From Ignavibacteria bacterium (GTDB lineage: Bacteria; Bacteroidota; Ignavibacteria; Kapaibacteriales; Kapaibacteriaceae), in assembly GCA_015709655.1 (NCBI GenBank), contig CP054181.1, forward strand, positions 1,484,207 through 1,548,206: a DNA stretch of 64,000 nucleotides, in the 5' to 3' direction. Every line of letters starts with the position of its first letter. The first letter of the stretch is position 1. The notes beneath the pieces are model-generated. The model ran no database searches. It was not told the DNA's origin and was given only the letters and a program-made list of their open reading frames with translations. Shown here one piece after another: positions 52,009 through 61,205 of the stretch. The translations under genes and the position numbers were made by a program.

Positions 52009-53289
52009 ATGTGGCCAAAACCACTGACGGATGTCACGTCGGAAGACATCCAAGCATTGATACAGGACCGTGCACCCGAGTCCCGGCACTTGGAATTCAA
52101 GCGTCAACCACCCAATTCTTCAGACACGGAGATGACTCGGTTCCTTCTGACCGTTGCCGCCTTCGCGAATGCTGGCGGTGGCTATCTCGTTTACGGAATT
52201 AATGCGGAGGCGGATGGGGCTGACCAGGGTGGAACGGCGTCAGAAGTTGTGCCGATCGCCGAAAACATTGACGCCCTGATTCGAAGGCTCGAAGGAAGTA
52301 TGCTTACAAGGATACATCCAAGGGTTTACGCGGGCCTCCGTGGGGTTCCTGCTCATGAGGTATTCAGCAGCTCCGATGATGGAACGGGCAATGGAGACGG
52401 TACAGGAAGCGGGAAAGGCTCAGGTCCCGGGCGTAGTAACGCAGACGGTACAGGTTTCGGAGTCGGAGTGGATGAACCCGTAGGACATGTACTCGTCGTA
52501 CGGATACCACCTAGTACGCAGACGCCACATGCAGTTCAGACCAATGATGGTTTCAAGTTTCCTGTACGTGTATCCGCAGGGAGGCAGAACATGGACATGC
52601 ACGAGATTCGCAGGGCAATAGTGAATTCGGAAAGTGCTGTTGATCGGATAAGAAAATTCACACAGGAGCGGTATGAGATGCTGCGACCAACATTCGTAGA
52701 CGGTACTACTGTTCTTCACTTACTACCCATGAATCCTGAGCTAGGATCGGACATCATTTCTTCCTTTTCAGAAGATGGATTACAGAAGTTTACTCCTCTG
52801 TGGATGACGGGTGGTTGGCATACCCGATACAACCTTGATGGCTATCTCAACGCCTCCTATATTGATGGTAATGAGGACGGTTCGAGCTATTCATCTACTC
52901 AGGTATTCCGCGACGGTAGGATCGAGGCTGTTACCCATCACTGGGGGTTGGATAATCTCCTCCGCCATGAAAGATTGGTTGAGCAAATTCTCCGAGCAGT
53001 ACCCCGGTATATGGAGATGATCGAATCAAAAGTGAATCCCTATCCTCTTGTTGTCTCTCTGTCATTGAACCTCCATCCGGAGACTGTTCTGTCAACAGAA
53101 GTACGGCGACCGAAGAAAGTTCGGCAGAATGATCTCCACATACCACACATCGTTCTTCAGCAGAAGCCGGAGTCATGGCCGAAGGCTTTTCGTCCGATTT
53201 TCGATCTCCTTTGGAACGCTTTCGGCCTTGATCGCTGCTGGTACTATGATGAAGCGGGAAACTTCGATCTACGGAACGGTCGGCGTTGA
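52009..53289 (+). CDS. AlbA_2/Schlafen-type DNA-binding domain protein
   Basis: 426 residues. The N-terminal ~190 residues match AlbA_2 (divergent AAA_4/Schlafen-type) proteins: ESRHLEFKRQ, FANAGGGYLVYGIN, and HVLVVRIPPSTQTPHAV...FPVRVSAGRQ. Inside lies a Gly/Asp-rich stretch (SSDDGTGNGDGTGSGKGSGPG, residues about 124–144). The C-terminal half is unrecognised. A ribosome site AGGAGG is 11 bases upstream of the ATG. It is flanked on both sides by the paralogous small genes on the other strand. Confidence 0.75.
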   Translation: MWPKPLTDVTSEDIQALIQDRAPESRHLEFKRQPPNSSDTEMTRFLLTVAAFANAGGGYLVYGINAEADGADQGGTASEVVPIAENIDALIRRLEGSMLTRIHPRVYAGLRGVPAHEVFSSSDDGTGNGDGTGSGKGSGPGRSNADGTGFGVGVDEPVGHVLVVRIPPSTQTPHAVQTNDGFKFPVRVSAGRQNMDMHEIRRAIVNSESAVDRIRKFTQERYEMLRPTFVDGTTVLHLLPMNPELGSDIISSFSEDGLQKFTPLWMTGGWHTRYNLDGYLNASYIDGNEDGSSYSSTQVFRDGRIEAVTHHWGLDNLLRHERLVEQILRAVPRYMEMIESKVNPYPLVVSLSLNLHPETVLSTEVRRPKKVRQNDLHIPHIVLQQKPESWPKAFRPIFDLLWNAFGLDRCWYYDEAGNFDLRNGRR

Positions 53290-53307
53290 GCACTTCAGTG
53301 GAAGCAA

Positions 53308-53535
53308 CTAGAGCATGGTTTCTAGGACCTTCAAGAGAAGCCGGGGACGACAACCTGTCCTATACTCCACAACGTCCTCCACATACACCCGAAGAGTACG
53401 CAGGAACGTCCGCCAGTCTGGGTAGTGATCTGGATTGTGGATTTCGTAGAATTCCCGGACGGCCGAGCGCACGAGTAGCTCTCGGTAGGACGACCATCCG
53501 GGAAGACGAGTAATTGGGTGATGAGGACTCCACAT
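53308..53535 (-). CDS. Small conserved protein, copy B
   Basis: 75 residues from the ATG at 53535: MWSPHHPITRLPGWSSYRELLVRSAVREFYEIHNPDHYPDWRTFLRTLRVYVEDVVEYRTGCRPRLLLKVLETML. It aligns over most of its length with copy A at 51619–51921. It ends 18 bases after the AlbA_2 stop (convergent) and starts 14 bases before the integrase stop. Confidence 0.6.
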   Translation of the reverse strand: MWSPHHPITRLPGWSSYRELLVRSAVREFYEIHNPDHYPDWRTFLRTLRVYVEDVVEYRTGCRPRLLLKVLETML

Positions 53536-53549
53536 GGAAGTAAGACGTT

Positions 53550-54980
53550 CTACGCTGCCTTCCGCCACTGCCCGGATAGCGTGAACATAGGGTCCCGGAA
53601 GGACGAGGATTCATCACGTTCCTTTCCGAACGCATAGAGCACTTCAATGTCCGGGATGCTGGTGTACGTCCTGAGTTGTGCCAGATTCTTGTGGCCGGTG
53701 ATCTTCATGATGATCTCGTCTGGAATTCCTCTTGCACGACATATACTCACGAGCGTTCGCCTTCCTGTGTGCGATGCCATAACGTCGCAGAGACGATGTC
53801 TGTGCTGAACAGTTCTATCACCGCGATACTGTCGGACAACTACTTCCGAAGTTAGGCCCGCAGATTCAGCCGCCTCCTTCACATAGTTGTTGAAATTTTG
53901 ATTCGCGATCTCGATGCTTTTCAGACCTGCGGGGTATTTGGCAAGAAGTTCTCGTGTTGCGGGGAAGAGTGGAATAGTGACGCTGCCGCGATCCTTCATG
54001 GTTTCGATGTGAATAGCATCGTCGGTAATGACTGCTTCATCAATGTGCCAGAAGTTCTCGAATCGGAGAGCTGTCAAACACATCAGTACGAACGCATCTC
54101 GCACACGTTCAAGTCTTCCTTCCGTTGGTAAGAACCGATGGTTGTAGAACTTGCTCAGGATCTCCTCTGGAAGAGCTGTCAAAGGATACTTCGTGTAGCT
54201 GAAGCCGAGAGGTTTGGTGCTCACAGGAGTAATGTACTTCTGTTCTCCAGCCCACTTGAGTACTTGACGAAGCCGTTTTGTGACGTTGTCGATAGAACTT
54301 CCCGCATCATCCTTGTCGTGAATCAAATACCTGAACCAACTCTTCGAGAATTTGGGGAGCTCTTCCTCGATCCTATCGATGGTGAATCCAAACGGGTAGT
54401 AACGATCCAAGAACAACTCCAGATTGTACGCTAAGGTCTGGTAGTTCTTGTAGTGGCTCTCCATCTCCGCGAGTTTGCGACCATCATTGGAAACGTAGTT
54501 CCTCATGAACTCGCCAAGTAGCCCACCGAATTTGTATGTGTCTTCCTTGTCCTTGTGGCGGACGAAGAGAGGCAGTTTCCCGTGATGTAAGATATTCGTT
54601 TTTCCATCGATGAGTGAGATGACATCCTTCTCGCTGAGTAGAGCATCTACTGTCCTTCCGACGCGGTTGGATTCTGCGGCCATGTAAGCGTTGCGGATGC
54701 GGTCCACGATCGTGTTCAATCGTGACCGGACAGCTTCGCGGTTCCTGTACGTACCCCTGATGTCGTTCTTGCCATTGTCCCAATATTCCACGGGCATAAT
54801 GATCCCTGTGGCGTGCCTGACACGGCCGTCCGGATTCTTGCTCGTCACCCATCTACGGCAGGTAGCGTAGCACCTGAAAGAGCCGTTCTGTGAGCCCTTC
54901 TTCGTTTTGAAGGGGAAAGTGATGTGGATCGTATCGTCTCCCGATCCTACGTGGAATCGTTGATTCTTGACCTTGGGCAT
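53550..54980 (-). CDS. Tyrosine recombinase (integrase) of the element
   Basis: 476 residues from the ATG at 54980; upstream in-frame codons (to 55121) hold the GCCAAAC repeats and probably are not translated. The catalytic domain has Arg in CLTALRFENFWHI, HxxR in SHTGRRTLV, ITGHKN, and the nucleophile Tyr in LRTYTSIPD near the C-terminus. A SAM-like core-binding domain covers the middle (NLELFLDRYYPFG...). It lies next to tRNA-Glu and integrates and excises the island. Confidence 0.93.
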   Translation of the reverse strand: MPKVKNQRFHVGSGDDTIHITFPFKTKKGSQNGSFRCYATCRRWVTSKNPDGRVRHATGIIMPVEYWDNGKNDIRGTYRNREAVRSRLNTIVDRIRNAYMAAESNRVGRTVDALLSEKDVISLIDGKTNILHHGKLPLFVRHKDKEDTYKFGGLLGEFMRNYVSNDGRKLAEMESHYKNYQTLAYNLELFLDRYYPFGFTIDRIEEELPKFSKSWFRYLIHDKDDAGSSIDNVTKRLRQVLKWAGEQKYITPVSTKPLGFSYTKYPLTALPEEILSKFYNHRFLPTEGRLERVRDAFVLMCLTALRFENFWHIDEAVITDDAIHIETMKDRGSVTIPLFPATRELLAKYPAGLKSIEIANQNFNNYVKEAAESAGLTSEVVVRQYRGDRTVQHRHRLCDVMASHTGRRTLVSICRARGIPDEIIMKITGHKNLAQLRTYTSIPDIEVLYAFGKERDESSSFRDPMFTLSGQWRKAA

Positions 54981-55000
54981 ATGTGTCCAGTGATAGGTGT

Positions 55001-55022
55001 GCCAAACGGGGTGCCAAACCCG
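55001..55022 (+). repeat. Right arm-type repeat pair
   Basis: GCCAAACGGGG and TGCCAAACCCG match the left pair at 27389–27410 in the same orientation. Likely integrase arm sites just upstream of the integrase start. Confidence 0.55.
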
Positions 55023-55104
55023 ACCACTGTAAGACGCCATCTCTGTAAAAAACCGAAGACGATTCTGTGAAGTGTATGTCCACAACCCGCATGGAATGGT
55101 AAGT

Positions 55105-55119
55105 GCGGGTAAAAACAGC
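55105..55119 (+). repeat. 15-bp end repeat, right copy
   Basis: GCGGGTAAAAACAGC is identical to 27689–27703. Here it overlaps the terminator of tRNA-Glu. Confidence 0.65.
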
Positions 55120-55143
55120 AAAGCCCCGTCAAATGACGAGGCT
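55111..55143 (-). terminator. Terminator downstream of tRNA-Glu, carried by the element
   Basis: On the minus strand AGCCTCGTCA TT TGACGGGGCT forms a stem with one mismatch, followed by TTGCTGTTTTT. It lies on the element side of the core repeat and replaces the native terminator now at 27286–27315. Confidence 0.65.
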
Positions 55144-55148
55144 CTGGA

Positions 55149-55223
55149 TGGTACACCGTACGGGATTTGAACCCGTGCTGCCGCCTTGAAAGGGCGGTGT
55201 CCTAACCCCTAGACGAACGGTGC
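55149..55223 (-). tRNA. tRNA-Glu (anticodon UUC)
   Basis: The minus strand folds as a cloverleaf: acceptor GCACCGT/ACGGTGT, anticodon stem CCGCC/GGCGG with loop CTTTCAA (anticodon UUC), T-arm GCGGG-TTCAAAT-CCCGT, then A and an encoded CCA. Position 1 pairs G·U with 72. It is the integration target; its 3' part is the core repeat 55151–55164. Confidence 0.95.
55151..55164. other. Right attachment core (attR) inside tRNA-Glu
   Basis: GTACACCGTACGGG lies in the acceptor/T-arm of the intact tRNA and equals 27321–27334. Confidence 0.75.
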
Positions 55224-55235
55224 ATAAAAGAGCAT

Positions 55236-55243
55236 CAAAGATA
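55236..55243 (-). promoter_or_regulatory. Bacteroidota -7 box of tRNA-Glu
   Basis: TATCTTTG on the minus strand matches TAnnTTTG, 12 bases upstream of the tRNA 5' end, giving a leader of a few bases. No clear -33 TTG was found. Confidence 0.45.
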
Positions 55244-55395
55244 CGGCTTTTTTTAATGCGCTCGTGTATTCCTTGTGGGACAACCCGGAATTAAATGGCA
55301 GATTAATTGGATAATAAATACGATTTTAGCAGAACGAAGCAAAAAACGGGTACTGGCAGCACTCTTTTGGTTTTTTTTGTAAACATCAAACAAAT

Positions 55396-56013
55396 ATGAA
55401 GCTTATTGGACTTACCGGTGGGATTGGTACCGGAAAATCATCGGTAGCCCAGGTGTTCAGGAGCCTGGGTTGGGAGGTGTTGAGTTCCGACTCAACGGCT
55501 AAGACTGTTACCGGGTCAAACCCGGGGGTACGTAGTGCAATTGCGGCATTGCTGGGCGAAGACGTCCTAACGTCAGATGGACTGAATAGCCGACTGGTTG
55601 CTGAACGGGTATTTGGTTCTGACGCCGAGAGTAGTACGCGTCTGAGAGAACTTGAAAAAATCATACATCCGCACGTACTTGAGTATCACATGAAACAAAT
55701 ACACGAGTTGGATGAAAGGGGCTCAGGCACAGTGGTTGTGGATAGTGCGCTGATTTACGAGGTGGGTCTGGAAGATGGTTTTGACTATGTAGTTGTGGTA
55801 AACGCCTCAGTACAGGAATGCATTCGCCGGGTGATGCAGCGCTCCGGACTAACCGAAGAGCAGGTGAGGCAACGAATTAAACAGCAAATGCCGATGAAGG
55901 AAAAGTGTATGCGGGCCGACTTCGTTATTGAGAACAGCGGGACGCTGGACGAGCTGGAAGCCGCTGCAAAAAAACTGGCAGTGATTATTCAGGCCCTTCC
56001 TGACAGGCAGTGA
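55396..56013 (+). CDS. coaE: Dephospho-CoA kinase
   Basis: CoaE phosphorylates dephospho-CoA in the last step of coenzyme A synthesis. 205 residues with the P-loop GLTGGIGTGKSSV (residues 5–17), the SSDSTAKTV segment, IIHPHVL, and the lid helix CIRRVMQRSGLTEEQVRQRIKQQM. It is the first core gene to the right of the island and runs away from the tRNA. Confidence 0.95.
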   Translation: MKLIGLTGGIGTGKSSVAQVFRSLGWEVLSSDSTAKTVTGSNPGVRSAIAALLGEDVLTSDGLNSRLVAERVFGSDAESSTRLRELEKIIHPHVLEYHMKQIHELDERGSGTVVVDSALIYEVGLEDGFDYVVVVNASVQECIRRVMQRSGLTEEQVRQRIKQQMPMKEKCMRADFVIENSGTLDELEAAAKKLAVIIQALPDRQ

Positions 56014-56155
56014 TCAAACAGCAATAACCTAAGCCAATGTACCGGTACGAGTCTGATGTACTCACTTAAATCAATCTCTGTTCGTCTTCACTGCTTCACA
56101 TCTAATTCATTAGTTTCGCACTAACAAGTTTTACGTTTTACAAAGGTTTAGCCGT

Positions 56156-56479
56156 ATGGCACATCCAGTCCATCTTACCGACGCTGATTTTAATAGCACC
56201 ATTAATGCAGGTAACGTTGTTTTAGTTGATTTCTGGGCCGCCTGGTGTGGTCCGTGCAGAGCTATTGCACCAATAATTGACGATCTCGCCGGCGAATATG
56301 AAGGTCGTGCCACAATTGCAAAGGTCGATGTTGACAATAATCCCAAGGTGGCAATGGAGTATGGCATCCGCAGTATTCCAACCCTGCTCGTATTTAAGGG
56401 CGGTCGCGTGGTTGATACCATCGTGGGCGCTGTTCCCAAAAACTTTATAACCGATAAGCTGAATGCTCAACTGAGCTGA
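56156..56479 (+). CDS. trxA: Thioredoxin
   Basis: 107 residues with the redox site WAAWCGPCRAIAP (about residues 26–38), cis-proline IRSIPTLLVF and the family length. It reduces disulfides in the cytoplasm. The 142 bases upstream hold only low-similarity promoter-like sequence. Confidence 0.96.
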   Translation: MAHPVHLTDADFNSTINAGNVVLVDFWAAWCGPCRAIAPIIDDLAGEYEGRATIAKVDVDNNPKVAMEYGIRSIPTLLVFKGGRVVDTIVGAVPKNFITDKLNAQLS

Positions 56480-56513
56480 TGCCCCAGCCCCTTTCAATAA
56501 CTTGGATTTTAAC

Positions 56514-56816
56514 ATGACTCGGCCAACGCTGTTGCCAGGTAACGAGTTGAGCGAACATCTAAAAGACATTCCAATGTGGCGCCTTGAAGGCGCCACTATT
56601 GTTCGTGAGATGCCGGCATCCGACTTTGCCGCTGCAATGGGCCTTGTTAACGCTGTAGCCCTGCTGGCCGAAAAGGCAGATCATCATCCGGATATACTGT
56701 TGTACGGATGGAATAAGGTTCGGATTACACTGAGCACGCATGATCAGGGCGGGATTACAATGGCTGATATACGGCTTGCAAAAGCAATCGACGCATTGAA
56801 ATTTAACATCGTTTAA
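56514..56816 (+). CDS. Pterin-4a-carbinolamine dehydratase
   Basis: 100 residues from the ATG at 56514. The family pattern is visible: WRLEGATIVREMPASDFAAAMGLVNAVALLAEKADHHPDILLYGWNKVRITLSTHDQGGITMADIRLAKAIDAL with the catalytic HHPD. These enzymes recycle pterin cofactors of aromatic amino acid hydroxylases or support molybdopterin-type chemistry. It lies 34 bases after trxA. Confidence 0.9.
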   Translation: MTRPTLLPGNELSEHLKDIPMWRLEGATIVREMPASDFAAAMGLVNAVALLAEKADHHPDILLYGWNKVRITLSTHDQGGITMADIRLAKAIDALKFNIV

Positions 56817-56832
56817 TATCGACAACTTCTAA

Positions 56833-58137
<1,305 letters not shown>

Positions 58138-58173
58138 GGCCTGCTTATAATTCAAGAAGTGTATTTTGCAGTT

Positions 58174-58207
58174 CCGGTGTTGCTGTGCAGCACCGGCAAC
58201 GTTTTTA
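58174..58207 (+). terminator. Hairpin after enolase
   Basis: CCGGTG (58174–58179) pairs with CACCGG (58191–58196), with an inner TGC/GCA pairing, and TTTTT follows at 58202. It may partially terminate before the phosphohexomutase gene. Confidence 0.6.
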
Positions 58208-58225
58208 TCCTGCTTGGGAGATAGT

Positions 58226-59635
58226 ATGGCAATTTCATTTGGTACCGACGGATGGCGGGGCTTAATAGCTCGTGACTTCACATTTGATAACGTGGAACTG
58301 GTTGCCCATGCAACAGCCCGGTACGTTAGAACTCTTCAACGCGAGGGCGCAAGCGTTGTTATCGGCTACGATACCCGCTTCCTTTCCCGCCAGTTTGCCG
58401 AAACAGCGGCATGCGTTATCGCCGGGTATGGGATTACGGTACACTTGTCAAATGCAATAAGCTCAACTCCACAGGTGAGCTTTCACACAAAGGCTAAAAA
58501 GGCTCAACTTGGAATTGTTATCACGGCTAGCCATAATCCGCCTGAATACAGTGGTTTTAAGCTAAAAGCAGGCTTTGGCGGCCCTGCAATCCCAGAACAA
58601 ATTGCACGGGTTGAAAAAGAACTGGCTGCCCTTGATGGCAAAGCCCCTAAGATGAAGGTACCTGCATACGATGCGGCTGTAGATGCCAAGATCATACGGC
58701 TGTTCGATGCGGCTGATGCATACGCCAAGTATCTGTTTAAAAAGATCGATATCGAGGCAATTAAAAAAAGTGGACTCAAAATAGTTTACGATCCAATGCA
58801 CGGTGCCGGTATTAATTTTATGCACAAAATTCTACCGGATGTATTCGAAATTCACGGCTGGCATAATCCAGGCTTCGGCGAAGTAGATCACCCGGAACCG
58901 ATTGCCGAATGTTTGCAACCTCTGATGCGGACAGTTAAAAACAAGAAAGCCGATGTAGGCCTTGCTACTGATGGTGATGCCGACAGGCTGGGATTGGTTG
59001 ACGGTAACGGTAATTATGTAGATCCGCACCGGGTGTTTATGCTAATAATGGACTATCTGTACACCGATAAAAAGAAGCGGGGCGCAGTCGTAAAAACTGT
59101 ATCTCTCACTTCGATGGTGAATAGATTTTGTGAGCGCCACCATCTTGATTTGATCGAAACACCAGTAGGGTTTAAACATGTTGCCAAGCTCATGAATGAG
59201 CGTAAGGTCTTAATCGGTGGTGAAGAAAGCGGCGGCCTGGGTACCATTATGCATATACCCGAGCGCGACGGTATTTTTAATGGCCTGCTCATCCTGGAGA
59301 TGCTGGCAAAGCGAAAAAAAACGCTGAAGGAACTGTGTGACGAACTGGATACCGCGTTTGGACCTCATCGCTATCGACGCCGCGATGTTCGGGTTACGGA
59401 GGCTCATAAAAAGGCTGTTTTGAATGCCTGTTCAAAACGTCCGTTGAAAATTGGTCGCTATAATGTTCTTCAGATTGATGATCGTGATGGTTATAAGTTT
59501 ACGGTTGACGGAGGAGCGTGGCTACTTATTCGTGCTTCTGGAACAGAGCCGCTCCTACGGTTTTATGCTGAGGCATCATCGCTGGCCAAGGTAGATGAGT
59601 TACTAACCGAAGGACTGCAAATGGGCGTATCATAG
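58226..59635 (+). CDS. Phosphoglucomutase/phosphomannomutase family protein
   Basis: 469 residues from the ATG at 58226, preceded by GGGAGA. Alpha-D-phosphohexomutase motifs appear in order: FGTDGWRG, catalytic TASHNPPEYSGFK, magnesium loop ATDGDADRLG, sugar-binding GGEESGG, and phosphate loop RASGTEPLLR. It interconverts hexose 1- and 6-phosphates, feeding sugar-nucleotide synthesis next to rmlC. Glucose versus mannose preference cannot be told. Confidence 0.93.
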   Translation: MAISFGTDGWRGLIARDFTFDNVELVAHATARYVRTLQREGASVVIGYDTRFLSRQFAETAACVIAGYGITVHLSNAISSTPQVSFHTKAKKAQLGIVITASHNPPEYSGFKLKAGFGGPAIPEQIARVEKELAALDGKAPKMKVPAYDAAVDAKIIRLFDAADAYAKYLFKKIDIEAIKKSGLKIVYDPMHGAGINFMHKILPDVFEIHGWHNPGFGEVDHPEPIAECLQPLMRTVKNKKADVGLATDGDADRLGLVDGNGNYVDPHRVFMLIMDYLYTDKKKRGAVVKTVSLTSMVNRFCERHHLDLIETPVGFKHVAKLMNERKVLIGGEESGGLGTIMHIPERDGIFNGLLILEMLAKRKKTLKELCDELDTAFGPHRYRRRDVRVTEAHKKAVLNACSKRPLKIGRYNVLQIDDRDGYKFTVDGGAWLLIRASGTEPLLRFYAEASSLAKVDELLTEGLQMGVS

Positions 59636-59648
59636 GCTGCGTAGCATT

Positions 59649-60182
59649 ATGCCACTACACCTTACAACAACGTTACTCAATGGTGTTCTTGTATTTCGTA
59701 CCGATGTATTTACAGATGATCGGGGCTTCTTTACCGAATTGTTTCGAAGTATAGAACTTAGTGAGTTACATATCCCTGTACTTTTTGCCCAGGAAAATCT
59801 GTCCACAAGCAAAAAGCATGTTATTCGCGGTCTACACACCCAGCCAAACCAGGGGAAATTATTGTCAGTGGTAAGGGGCTCCGTCTTCCTTGTCGAGCTG
59901 GATGTGCGTCCGGAATCCGATACATTTGGTAAGTGGGCTTCCGTTACACTTGATGCTGACAAGCCTCATATTGTGTGGATCCCGCCGGGGTTTGCTAATG
60001 GCTTCTGCGCACTGCATGAGGGTACGGTTGTTTGCTATAAATGCACTGCCGGGTATGACCCCAATACAGAAGTTGCCATCAACCCGTTAGATCCGCAACT
60101 GAACATACCATGGCCGGCACAAAACCCTATTCTGAGCACAAAAGATGCTACAGCCCCTTTGTTCTCAGAAATTACGTTTTAA
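59649..60182 (+). CDS. rmlC: dTDP-4-dehydrorhamnose 3,5-epimerase
   Basis: RmlC epimerises the 4-keto sugar in dTDP-rhamnose synthesis. 177 residues with DVFTDDRGFFTELF, the active-site HVIRGLHTQPNQGKLLSVVRGSVFLVELDVR, WIPPGFANGFCAL and a YDPNTEVAINPLDP segment. It starts 13 bases after the phosphohexomutase and ends overlapping the convergent pdxB by 11 bases. Confidence 0.93.
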   Translation: MPLHLTTTLLNGVLVFRTDVFTDDRGFFTELFRSIELSELHIPVLFAQENLSTSKKHVIRGLHTQPNQGKLLSVVRGSVFLVELDVRPESDTFGKWASVTLDADKPHIVWIPPGFANGFCALHEGTVVCYKCTAGYDPNTEVAINPLDPQLNIPWPAQNPILSTKDATAPLFSEITF

Positions 60183-61203
60183 CAACAAAACGGGTTGAGA
60201 GAACTTCGTTGCAGAGTTTGTATTGTTGGCGCAGCTCGTCGAATGTTTTCCTGTCGGGTTGTTCGCTGTATCTACCAAAAAAGTATTCGGCTTCTGCTTG
60301 TACAGTACGAAGTCGTGAAATGTTGGTTCCAACACACCCGGCACCCACGGGTTGAACGATTCGGCCGACAGGAGGTATGGTTGCAGTGCCGTGTTGATTC
60401 CATTCGGAGTAAGCTTTAACCAACGCACTGGCGGCACCAAGCTTTGCCTGGATACTGTAGCCGGCAATATGCGGTGTACAATACCGCACACTTTCAACAA
60501 CCGACATGGGTAGGTCGGGTTCAGTTTGGAAAACATCAAGAACTGCACGAATTCTCTGATTCCTGCATAGTGTAGCAAGTGCATCATCATCAACAATCCC
60601 GCCACGTGCCGTATTGATCAGCAGTGATCCCGGTTTCATACTCCGGAGCAATCTGTCAGAAAGCATACCAGCGGTTGGATATGCAGTGTCATGGGTGAAG
60701 GGAACATGCAGCGTAAGTACGTCTGCAGCTTCCACTATATCGGTCAGCGTACCAGCGCTTTCACCATACAACGGCGGATCGTAAATACGTATGCGATATC
60801 CAAGCTCCCTAAGCGCTGCTTCTACACGTACACCCACGTTGCCATGACCAACAAGGCAGACAAGGCTACCCGGATCAGGAGCAAGTATGGAAATCCATGC
60901 CAATGTGTACTCAGCAACAGCCCATGCATTGGATGCCGGGGCGTGAGCGAAACCAATGCCATTACGAGCGAGGTAATCAACATCAATATGATCGATACCT
61001 GCAGTAGCCGAGCCTACGAATTTGACGTTCGTTCCGGCCAACAGATCTTTATTAACGCGGGTCGTTGACCTTACAAAAAGAGCAGTAGCACCGCAGTCCA
61101 AAATATCAGCACGCGCCAGGGTTCGTCCATGGAACCGTCTCAGTGTCTCCAACGGGAAATCCACGTTGGTTGAAAGTGGGATTAGTTCATCAGCAAGAAT
61201 CAT
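60172..61203 (-). CDS. pdxB: Erythronate-4-phosphate dehydrogenase
   Basis: PdxB oxidises 4-phosphoerythronate in the DXP-dependent pyridoxal phosphate pathway. 343 residues with the opening ILADELIPLSTNVDFP, VKFVGSATAGIDHIDVDYLARNGI, the NAD loop LVGHGNVGVRVEAAL, HVPFT, and the catalytic INTARGGIVDDDAL. The C-terminal half beyond the NAD domain resembles the PdxB dimerisation part. It is convergent with rmlC and adjoins the dehydrogenase-like gene. Confidence 0.9.
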   Translation of the reverse strand: MILADELIPLSTNVDFPLETLRRFHGRTLARADILDCGATALFVRSTTRVNKDLLAGTNVKFVGSATAGIDHIDVDYLARNGIGFAHAPASNAWAVAEYTLAWISILAPDPGSLVCLVGHGNVGVRVEAALRELGYRIRIYDPPLYGESAGTLTDIVEAADVLTLHVPFTHDTAYPTAGMLSDRLLRSMKPGSLLINTARGGIVDDDALATLCRNQRIRAVLDVFQTEPDLPMSVVESVRYCTPHIAGYSIQAKLGAASALVKAYSEWNQHGTATIPPVGRIVQPVGAGCVGTNISRLRTVQAEAEYFFGRYSEQPDRKTFDELRQQYKLCNEVLSTRFVVKT

Positions 61204-61205
61204 TA

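Larger units (their letters stand above)
27321..55164. mobile_element. 27.8-kb integrative element in tRNA-Glu
   Basis: The boundaries are the 14-bp core repeats. Inside the right end is a tyrosine recombinase transcribed away from the tRNA; inside the left end are DnaA-box-like repeats, an HTH protein and a putative replication protein. Both ends share arm-like repeats (GCCAAA pairs; GCGGGTAAAAACAGC). No conjugation, relaxase (certain) or phage structural genes are seen, so it resembles a defence-carrying integrative or satellite-type island. Its genes look more GC-rich than those outside. Confidence 0.8.

Noticed and set aside
50250-53289. SIR2 gene as part of Thoeris or a SIR2–HerA system
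   Set aside because: No ThsB/TIR gene and no HerA ATPase in the island; the next gene is an AlbA_2-type protein.
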